Shown here: positions 5,765 to 11,703 of the stretch, piece after piece | Layout: the number at the start of each line of letters is the position of its first letter | How positions within the stretch are numbered: the first letter of the stretch is position 1 | From: an uncultured Lachnospiraceae bacterium | Lineage (GTDB): Bacteria; Bacillota; Clostridia; Lachnospirales; Lachnospiraceae | Length of the DNA: 11,703 nucleotides | NCBI GenBank assembly: GCA_902803245.1 | Contig: CADCPJ010000407.1 | Coordinates: 1 to 11,703, forward strand | Reading direction: 5' to 3' | Notes under the pieces: model-generated | The model's input: only the letters and a program-made list of their open reading frames with translations | Database searches by the model: none | What the model was told of the DNA's origin: nothing | Position numbers and translations under genes: made by a program

Positions 5765-6831
5765 ACACCCTGTAAATCCCCTCTTTTTGCGGCGTCCCGC
5801 TTCCTCAGTTGTCCGCAGGCGCCGTCTATGTCCCTGCCCATTTCTCTTCTAATAGTAACATGAATTCCATGATTTTCAAGTTTTTTCTTGAACCGCAGGG
5901 CGTCGCCCCTCCCCGCCGGCCGGTACGCCGTCTCCTCCACGGGGTTTACCGGAATCAGATTGACGAGGCAGTTCATCCCCTTTAAGAGCCCGGAGAGCTC
6001 CACCGCCATCTCCTCGGAGTCATTGACGCCCCGGATGAGGCTGTACTCGAACGTAAGCCTCCGTCTGTTCACGCTGTAATAATCCCGCATGGCGTCCATG
6101 ATGTCCGAAAGGGCATAGCTCCTCGCCACGGGCATCAGCTGCCTCCTCAGAACGTCGTTCGGCGCATGGAGGGACAGGGCGAGATTGATCATGAAATTCT
6201 CATCTCTCAGCTTTCGGATCCCGGGAACAAGCCCGCAGGTAGACACCGTGATGTTCCTCTCGCTGATGCAGAGCCCCTTCCCGTCGGAGATCATCCGTAT
6301 GAACTTCACCAGATTGCCGTAGTTGTCGAGCGGCTCTCCCGTGCCCATGACCACAACGTTCGAGACCCGCTCCTTTGTGTCGCGCTCTATGGCGTAAACC
6401 TGGGCGAGCATCTCTCCCGCGGTGAGATTCCTGGTCAGTCCGAGAAGCGTCGAGGCGCAGAAAGTGCATCCCATCCGGCATCCCACCTGGGAGGAGATGC
6501 AGACGCTGTTCCCGTGATGGTAGCTCATCCACACGCTCTCAACGCACTCCCCGTCGGCGAGCTCAAAGAGGTACTTCTTAGTCCCGTCGAGCTTTGAGAC
6601 CTGCTTTTCCCGGATCCGGGGGAAGAAAAATGTCACCCGGCCTTTGAGCTTTTCTTTCATCGCCTTCGGGAGGTTCCGCATGTCCTCGTAGGAGGAGGCT
6701 CCCCGCTTATGGAGCCAGCCGTAGAGCTGCTCCGCGCGGTAAGGCTTCTCACCGATCTCATCGACGAGCTTCTCCACTTCCTCATAGCTCATGGAGAGAA
6801 GGTCGCTTAAGTCGCTCTTATTCGTATTCAT
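5761..6831 (-). CDS. rlmN: Dual-specificity 23S rRNA/tRNA adenine C2 methyltransferase (radical SAM)
   Basis: Methylates C2 of A2503 in 23S rRNA and of A37 in some tRNAs, using a radical S-adenosylmethionine mechanism. The 356 residues show a helical N-terminal domain (YEEVEKLVDEIGEKPYRAEQ), the 4Fe-4S cluster motif CRMGCTFC (C118, C122, C125), the SAM-binding GTGEP (163-167), LSLHAPND (219-226), VNPVEE (295-300), and the catalytic C339 in GACGQL. The second, methyl-carrying cysteine (C339) is what separates true RlmN/Cfr-type enzymes from other radical SAM proteins. ATG 6831 follows the rsmB stop with no gap, so coupling is likely, although the Shine-Dalgarno is weak. Cfr was considered, but the housekeeping locus and N-terminus favour RlmN. 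Confidence 0.95.
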   Translation of the reverse strand: MNTNKSDLSDLLSMSYEEVEKLVDEIGEKPYRAEQLYGWLHKRGASSYEDMRNLPKAMKEKLKGRVTFFFPRIREKQVSKLDGTKKYLFELADGECVESVWMSYHHGNSVCISSQVGCRMGCTFCASTLLGLTRNLTAGEMLAQVYAIERDTKERVSNVVVMGTGEPLDNYGNLVKFIRMISDGKGLCISERNITVSTCGLVPGIRKLRDENFMINLALSLHAPNDVLRRQLMPVARSYALSDIMDAMRDYYSVNRRRLTFEYSLIRGVNDSEEMAVELSGLLKGMNCLVNLIPVNPVEETAYRPAGRGDALRFKKKLENHGIHVTIRREMGRDIDGACGQLRKRDAAKRGDLQGV

Positions 6832-8184
6832 CTAAAATTTCTTCTTGCGCATCCGCGCGATAAAGAATCCGTCCGTGTCATGGACACCGGGGATGAGCTG
6901 CAGATATCCCTCCGCCGTGCCGAGGGAGCGGAGCTTCTTCGGGATAAATGGATCAAGAGGCTCCGTTTCAAAGGGAAAATGGCTCGTAAACCACTTCACG
7001 TTGTCCAGATTCTCCTTTTTTCCAATCGTGCAGGTGCTGTAAATGAGTCTCCCGCCAGGGCGCACGTAGGAGGCGGCATTTTTCAGAATCATCCGCTGGA
7101 GCTCCTGGAGCGCGTCTATCTTCTCCTCGCTCACGCGGTACTTGATGTCGGACTTCCGGCTGATCACGCCGAGTCCGGAGCACGGCAGGTCGCAGATCAC
7201 GATGTCCGCGCGCTCCTCCGACGCCGCGTCATAGACGAGGGCGTCCATCTGGACGACCTTCACGTTGATGATGCCTGCGCGGCGCACATTGTCGCGGATG
7301 AGGGCCACCTTGTCCGGCGTCAGGTCCCTCGCTTCCACCTCGCCGAAATTCCCCATTTTGTCCGCGATGTGCAAACTCTTTCCGCCGGGCGCGGCGCAAA
7401 GGTCGATGACGTAGTCCCCCTTGATCGGGGCGGCCGCCTCCGCCACGAGCATCGAGCTCGTGTCCTGCGGGAAGATCCACCCGCTGCGAAATGCAGAAAG
7501 CGAAGGCAGATAGCTGTAATCCGACAGCTCATAGGCGTAGGGCAGGTAGGAGGCCCTTCTCACCGTGACGCCCTGCTGGGTGAGGGAGTCAATGATCGTG
7601 GCGGGATTCATGCGGTCCGTCTTGAACCGCACGATCGTCGGGCGCTCCTCAAGGAGGGTCTTAAGCATCCGTTTTGTCAGGATCGGCCCGAATTCCTCAA
7701 GCCAGTTCCGCACGATCCACTCAGGCATCGAGTATTTCACGGAGAGGTATCCGACCATATCCGTCTCCGGGTCGGGATACTCGATGCTGTCCCCGTTCCG
7801 GATGACGCTTCGGAGCACTCCGTTCACAAATCCCTTCAGGTTGTAGAAGCCTTTCGCCTGTGTGAGCTTCACTGCCTCGTTGACGGCGGCCGCCGCAGGT
7901 ACGGAGTCCATGCAGCGGATCTGATAGACCGCCGTGCGGAGGATGTCGCGGATCACGGGCTTCATCTTCTCAACGGGGATCGTGGCAAACTGATTGATGA
8001 TGTAGTCGAGCTCGATCAGCCTCTCAATCGTGCCTTCACAGACTCTCGTGATGAAAGCCCGGTCCCGCCTCGGCAGGTACTGGTACTTCTCCAGCGCCCC
8101 CCGGATCGCCATATGGCTGTAGATCCCGCTCTCGCTGATCTCCCCCAATATCTGGATGATGATATCTCTGATGTTTTCCGTCAT
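6832..8184 (-). CDS. rsmB: 16S rRNA (cytosine(967)-C(5))-methyltransferase
   Basis: Makes m5C967 (E. coli numbering) in 16S rRNA using SAM. The 450-residue protein, normal for RsmB, starts with a NusB-like all-helical RNA-binding domain (about 1-130, with RRDRAFITRVCEG and the VNEAVKLT helix), followed by a Rossmann methyltransferase domain. SAM motif I is DLCAAPGGKS (261-270), the ribose-binding acid is D287, motif IV DLPCSGLG holds C335, and motif VI STCT holds the second cysteine C385. These two cysteines are the nucleophile and release residue of m5C enzymes. ATG 8184 has GAGGAGA 9 bases upstream. The gene lies 53 bases after fmt and abuts rlmN. Confidence 0.96.
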   Translation of the reverse strand: MTENIRDIIIQILGEISESGIYSHMAIRGALEKYQYLPRRDRAFITRVCEGTIERLIELDYIINQFATIPVEKMKPVIRDILRTAVYQIRCMDSVPAAAAVNEAVKLTQAKGFYNLKGFVNGVLRSVIRNGDSIEYPDPETDMVGYLSVKYSMPEWIVRNWLEEFGPILTKRMLKTLLEERPTIVRFKTDRMNPATIIDSLTQQGVTVRRASYLPYAYELSDYSYLPSLSAFRSGWIFPQDTSSMLVAEAAAPIKGDYVIDLCAAPGGKSLHIADKMGNFGEVEARDLTPDKVALIRDNVRRAGIINVKVVQMDALVYDAASEERADIVICDLPCSGLGVISRKSDIKYRVSEEKIDALQELQRMILKNAASYVRPGGRLIYSTCTIGKKENLDNVKWFTSHFPFETEPLDPFIPKKLRSLGTAEGYLQLIPGVHDTDGFFIARMRKKKF

Positions 8185-8237
8185 TGCGGTGGATCTCCTC
8201 GTTCTGCCTTGTCACGCCTCATGCATAAAGGCCGGGT

Positions 8238-9182
8238 TTACTTGCCAAGCATCGGATTCCTTACGACATATCCCCGCAGGAATTCCGCCGCCGTCATGCG
8301 CCTGCGGCCCTCCATCTGCATCTCCTCGGGCACAAGGATGCCGCTTCCGGTCTGGATGTACAGACCCTTCGCGTCCTGGCGCACGATCCGGCCGACGGTT
8401 CCCTCCTCGGCCTTTAGGTTCGCCTTCTCCACGTGGGCGCGCCAGATCTTCAGCGTCTTCCCGTCCAGCGTCGTCCAGGCCGAAGGCCACGGATTCATCG
8501 CGCGCACGATCCTTTCGATCCTTCCGGCATCCAGATTCCAGTCGATGCGGCCGGCCTCCTTCGTCATCATGGACGCGTAGGCCGTCGTGCTCTCCCTCGG
8601 CTGCGGCGTGTATACCGCCTCTCCCCTCTCGACAGCGGGGAGGGTCTTAACAAGGAGCTCCGCGCCGACCCCGGCGAGCTTCTCAAAGAGGCTGCCCCCG
8701 GTCTCTTCGCTTCCGATCACAACTTCTTTTTTTGCGACCATGTCCCCGGTGTCGAGCCCTTCGTCCATGCGCATGATCGTGACGCCTGTCTTGTCGCAGC
8801 CGTCAAGAATCGCGTGCTGGATCGGGGCGGCGCCGCGGTATGCGGGGAGGAGGGAAGCGTGGACATTCAGGCAGCAAAGCTTCGGGATTTCAAGGATCTC
8901 CCTTGGTATGATCTGCCCGAAAGCCGCCACCACGATGGCATCCGGCGCCATCTCTTTGATTCTTTGCACCGCCTCTTCATTATTCCGGACCCTGGCCGGC
9001 TGGTAGAGGGGCAGCCCTCTTTTTTGCGCCTCCGCGGCCACCGGTCCCGGCGTCAGCTCCATCTTCCTGCCGCGGGGGCGGTCCGGCTGCGTCACGACTC
9101 CCGTGACCTCATGTCCCGCCTCACAGATGGCCGAAAGTGTCCGGACTGCGAAGTCCGGCGTTCCCATAAATACGATTCTCAT
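8238..9182 (-). CDS. fmt: Methionyl-tRNA formyltransferase
   Basis: Formylates Met-tRNAfMet with 10-formyltetrahydrofolate for translation initiation. The 314 residues match the usual length. MRIVFMGTPDFA (1-12) is the classic N-terminus. The catalytic triad is N106, H108 and D144, in LNVHASLLPAYRGAAP and EGLDTGDM. The C-terminal OB domain begins around 205 with KEAGRIDWN and NPWPSAW, and ends VRNPMLGK. ATG 9182 has GAGGAG 9 bases upstream, inside the end of def. fmt and def sit 6 bases apart, the normal pairing of the enzymes that add and remove the formyl group. Confidence 0.97.
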   Translation of the reverse strand: MRIVFMGTPDFAVRTLSAICEAGHEVTGVVTQPDRPRGRKMELTPGPVAAEAQKRGLPLYQPARVRNNEEAVQRIKEMAPDAIVVAAFGQIIPREILEIPKLCCLNVHASLLPAYRGAAPIQHAILDGCDKTGVTIMRMDEGLDTGDMVAKKEVVIGSEETGGSLFEKLAGVGAELLVKTLPAVERGEAVYTPQPRESTTAYASMMTKEAGRIDWNLDAGRIERIVRAMNPWPSAWTTLDGKTLKIWRAHVEKANLKAEEGTVGRIVRQDAKGLYIQTGSGILVPEEMQMEGRRRMTAAEFLRGYVVRNPMLGK

Positions 9183-9188
9183 CGCCCG

Positions 9189-9689
9189 TCACTCCTCATC
9201 CTCATCCTCTTCATCGTAGTTGACGTCGTGGATCTCGCCCTCGACTTTCTCCATGTACATATGGCCGTCGAGGTGGTCGATCTCGTGGCAGAGGGCGCGG
9301 GCCAAAAGCGCCTCCCCCTCGATGCGGATCGGCTCCATATTCTCGTCAAAGGCCTCGACCACGACATGCATCGGGCGGGTCACTTTTCCGGACTTTCCCG
9401 GCAGGGACAGGCATCCCTCGTCACCGGTCTGTTCGCCCTCCATAAGAACCACGCGGGGGTTGATCAGGGTGATCGGCTGCGGATTATCCTCTTCCATCGA
9501 GACATCGATCACGGCGATCCTCTTTAAAATGCCTACCTGAGGTGCTGCAAGACCGACACCATTTCCGTGATACATTGTCTCATACATATCCTGTATAAGT
9601 TCCCGAATACGCGGTGTAACTTCTTTTACTTCCCTGCAGACCTTGGTTAATACCGGATCCCCGGCGATACGAATTGTCCTGAGTGCCAT
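9189..9689 (-). CDS. def: Peptide deformylase
   Basis: Removes the N-formyl group from nascent proteins, using a metal (iron or zinc) in the active site. The 166 residues contain all three motifs: GVGLAAPQVG (44-53), EGCLSLPG (91-98, metal ligand C93) and HEIDHLDG (135-142, ligands H135 and H139, catalytic E136). The length and the C in motif II suit a short, type 1-like enzyme. The C-terminus is strongly acidic (DEEDEDEE, 159-166), a tail beyond the catalytic core. ATG 9689 has a purine-rich AAGGGAAG upstream as a moderate ribosome site. It is the second gene of the run, 60 bases after priA and coupled to fmt. Confidence 0.97.
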   Translation of the reverse strand: MALRTIRIAGDPVLTKVCREVKEVTPRIRELIQDMYETMYHGNGVGLAAPQVGILKRIAVIDVSMEEDNPQPITLINPRVVLMEGEQTGDEGCLSLPGKSGKVTRPMHVVVEAFDENMEPIRIEGEALLARALCHEIDHLDGHMYMEKVEGEIHDVNYDEEDEDEE

Positions 9690-9694
9690 TTAGA

Positions 9695-9723
9695 TCTTCC
9701 CTTCCTCTTCTTCTCTTTCTCTC
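9695..9723 (-). other. 29-base purine tract in the def leader
   Basis: The coding strand has 29 consecutive purines between the priA hairpin and the def ATG (pyrimidines on the plus strand). The proximal part supplies the def ribosome binding site. The rest is unstructured and may act as a ribosome standby region. This is visible composition; the role is inference. Confidence 0.4.
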
Positions 9724-9733
9724 AATAATACAA

Positions 9734-9747
9734 GGCGGATTTCCGCC
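9734..9747 (-). other. Small GC-rich hairpin after the priA stop
   Basis: GGCGGA, two bases, then TCCGCC form a 6-base-pair inverted repeat starting a few bases after the priA TAG. The minus strand then continues TTGTATTATT, T-rich but without a clean run. It may be a pause site, a weak terminator or a stabiliser of the priA 3' end. It is too short for a confident terminator call. Confidence 0.35.
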
Positions 9748-9749
9748 CG

Positions 9750-11703
9750 CTACTCAAAATCAAACATGATATGGATCGCGTCGAAGCCGCGGTTCATATC
9801 GATGTACTCCTCCAGGAGGTCCTTCGCCTTGATCAGATCCTCATTTCTTTCAGAGCGCAGATAGATCACCTGCCGGTACTGGTCCTTGATCTTTCCGACG
9901 CTCTGGGGCGCCGGTCCGATGGGCATGAGCTTTCCCGCCGGATCGATGCGGCCCAAGAACATGCGGAGGTATTTCATTCCGGTACTAAGAAGCTCCTCGT
10001 CCGCAGCCGACCCGAGCACCGCCAGAAGTCCTCCGGCTGGCGGATAGGCGAGAACTTTCCGGTAAGCAATTTCCGCCTTGAAGAAAGCGTCATAGTCCTG
10101 CTTCGCAGCGGCGAGTATTGCAAAATGGTCCGGAGAGTAGGTCTGGATCACCGCCTCTCCCGCCTTCTCCCCTCTCCCGGCCCTGCCCACCGCCTGGGCG
10201 ATCAGCTGATAGGTCCGCTCGGAGGACCGGTAGTCGCTGTCGTTCAGCGAGAGATCCGCGAGCAGCACCCCGACCAGGGTCACTCCCGGAAAATCGTGTC
10301 CCTTCACGATCATCTGGGTTCCGATGAGGATGTCCGCTTCGCGGTCGGAGAAGCTCTTAAGGATCTTCGTGTGGCCTTCCTTCCCCCTCGTCGTGTCGAG
10401 GTCCATCCTCAGCACCCTCGCGGCCGGAAACGTCCGCATGACGAGCTCTTCCACCTGCTCCGTGCCGATGCTCAGGGCCCCGATGTTTGGAGAGGCGCAC
10501 TCAGGACACGTCCTTATGTCTTCCCTCTCATAGCCGCAGTAGTGGCAGATCAGCTTCCCGTTCCGGTGCCTCGTGAGGGACACGTCGCAGTGGGGACATT
10601 TCATCACATGGCCGCAGGACCGGCAGGTCACAGCCCCGGCGTAGCCCCTGCGGTTGAGGAAGAGCATCGTCTGCTCCCCTCTTTTAAGCCTCTCCTCCAC
10701 CTTCTTTCGCAGTGTGTCAGAAAGAATGCTTCGGTTGCCCTTTTTCAGCTCCTCCCGCATATCCACGACCGCAGTGTCCGGGAGGATGCTTCCCCCGAAT
10801 CTCGACGTGAGGGTCGTTCCGAGATACTCCCCTTTTGCGGCCCTGTAAGCGGACTCAACAGAAGGGGTGGCGGAACCGAAGATCACCTTCGCGCCCTCGA
10901 TCTCCCCTCTCCGGATGGCCACTTCCCCGGCGCGGTACCTGGGCATGATCTCCGAGTGATACGACTCCTCGTGCTCCTCGTCGATCACGATGAGCCCGAG
11001 CTTTTGAAACGGCGTAAAGAGCGCCGACCGCGGTCCCACCATGACCGAGACATCCCCGGCCTTCGCGGCCTTCATCTGGTCGTAGCGCTCTCCCTTGGAG
11101 AGCCTCGAATGTAAAAATGACACCCGGTCGCCGAAGCGCCTGACAAACCTCATCACCGTCTGCCACGTGAGGGCAATCTCCGGGATGAGGACGATCGCCT
11201 GCTCCCCTCTCCTTAAGGTCTCAGCGACAAGCTCGATATAGACCATGGTCTTCCCGCTGCCCGTGACCCCGGTAAGAAGCACCGGGCGGCCGCTTCCGCC
11301 TTCGCTCCACTCGGCGAGGATCTGCGATGTGACTTCCCTCTGCGGGCCCGAAAGGACATCCGGGGGAGCCGTCCCCGCTCCCTCCGTCACCCTGCGGTAG
11401 ATCTCGGAGACGGCGATGCGGAGAACTCCCTCCTCCGCCATCTTTCTCACCACCGCAAGAGGCACGCCGGCCCTCTCCTCAAGCTCGCGGAGGTCCATCG
11501 CCTGTGACGGAAGCTCCGCCTCATTTCCTCCATCCGGATCATGGGATGAGAGCAGAACCCTGAGCACCCTTGCCTTTGCGGCATAGTGCTTCCTCTCGTA
11601 AGTGTCAAGAAGCTCCCGGGCCTTCTCCGGTTCCCCGAACATCACCACTGTCTCCGTCACGGCACCGACCTTCCTGCGCACGGGAAGTACGGTCTTCAGC
11701 GCC
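9750..11703 (-). CDS. priA: Primosomal protein N', replication restart helicase (5' partial)
   Basis: A 3'-to-5' DNA helicase that recognises stalled forks and reloads the replisome. The frame stays open to the window edge: translation upstream of 11681 continues ALKTVLPVRRKVGAV, typical PriA sequence. So the GTG at 11681 is internal, and about 100 N-terminal residues (the 3'-end-binding domain) lie outside. The 650 residues in view hold, counted from the first whole codon, Walker A GVTGSGKT (145-152), the DEEH box (241-244), FLNRRGY, an eight-cysteine zinc module (CRSC, CPHC, CHYC, CPEC), GTQMIVKGHDFPGVTLVG, and motif VI ERTYQLIAQAVGRAGR. All eight cysteines and the helicase motifs are present, so the enzyme looks functional. 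It is the most upstream gene in view of the minus-strand run. Confidence 0.96.
   Translation of the reverse strand, partial: ALKTVLPVRRKVGAVTETVVMFGEPEKARELLDTYERKHYAAKARVLRVLLSSHDPDGGNEAELPSQAMDLRELEERAGVPLAVVRKMAEEGVLRIAVSEIYRRVTEGAGTAPPDVLSGPQREVTSQILAEWSEGGSGRPVLLTGVTGSGKTMVYIELVAETLRRGEQAIVLIPEIALTWQTVMRFVRRFGDRVSFLHSRLSKGERYDQMKAAKAGDVSVMVGPRSALFTPFQKLGLIVIDEEHEESYHSEIMPRYRAGEVAIRRGEIEGAKVIFGSATPSVESAYRAAKGEYLGTTLTSRFGGSILPDTAVVDMREELKKGNRSILSDTLRKKVEERLKRGEQTMLFLNRRGYAGAVTCRSCGHVMKCPHCDVSLTRHRNGKLICHYCGYEREDIRTCPECASPNIGALSIGTEQVEELVMRTFPAARVLRMDLDTTRGKEGHTKILKSFSDREADILIGTQMIVKGHDFPGVTLVGVLLADLSLNDSDYRSSERTYQLIAQAVGRAGRGEKAGEAVIQTYSPDHFAILAAAKQDYDAFFKAEIAYRKVLAYPPAGGLLAVLGSAADEELLSTGMKYLRMFLGRIDPAGKLMPIGPAPQSVGKIKDQYRQVIYLRSERNEDLIKAKDLLEEYIDMNRGFDAIHIMFDFE

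Noticed and set aside
6880..8580. 566-codon plus-strand open frame opposite rsmB and fmt
   Set aside because: It is antisense to two genes with complete catalytic motifs. Its translation is rich in Arg, His, Asp and Val with no family likeness, as expected from the complement of GC-rich codons.
9771..11114. 447-codon plus-strand open frame opposite priA
   Set aside because: It mirrors the priA helicase region, shows no domain and has skewed His/Arg composition. It is a shadow of the real gene.
9750..11681. PriA taken as a complete 643-residue protein from GTG 11681
   Set aside because: The frame continues to the window edge with typical PriA sequence (LKTVLPVRRK), and the DNA-binding N-terminal domain would be missing.

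Overview
The window is a compact run of housekeeping genes, nearly all on the minus strand. In order of transcription (right to left) they are priA (partial), def, fmt, rsmB, rlmN, stp (prpC), prkC, rsgA, rpe and thiN. This order matches the well-known Firmicutes cluster, as in Bacillus subtilis. The GC-rich coding sequence, a three-PASTA PrkC with an extra C-terminal region, and the style of the Stp and RlmN proteins suggest a GC-rich clostridium, probably Lachnospiraceae. That placement is inferred from protein resemblance alone. All genes are intact except the two cut by the window edges.

Layout. The 5' end of priA runs off the right edge at 11703. A 60-base gap with a small hairpin and a purine tract leads to def. 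fmt follows after 6 bases, and rsmB after 53. rlmN starts directly at the rsmB stop. A 194-base gap then holds the best promoter candidate in the window and two stem-loops, and precedes stp. stp, prkC and rsgA are almost gapless. A 104-base gap leads to rpe, which overlaps thiN by 8 bases. thiN converges, 7 bases stop to stop, on the last 64 codons of an unrecognised plus-strand gene cut by the left edge.

How the genes fit together. def and fmt handle the formyl group of initiator Met. rsmB, rlmN and rsgA modify rRNA or mature the 30S subunit. priA restarts stalled replication forks. stp and prkC are an opposing phosphatase/kinase pair that senses the cell wall. In other Firmicutes RsgA (CpgA) is a PrkC substrate, which fits its place directly behind prkC. 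rpe serves the pentose phosphate pathway and thiN makes thiamine pyrophosphate, the transketolase cofactor, so these two are metabolically linked.

The most unusual feature is a perfect 41-base palindrome (724-764) lying in frame inside thiN. It encodes about 11 extra residues just before the GDFDS active-site motif. It looks like a mobile REP-like palindrome that the protein has tolerated. No phage, insertion sequence, CRISPR array, tRNA or rRNA was seen, and no wholly new system is apparent.
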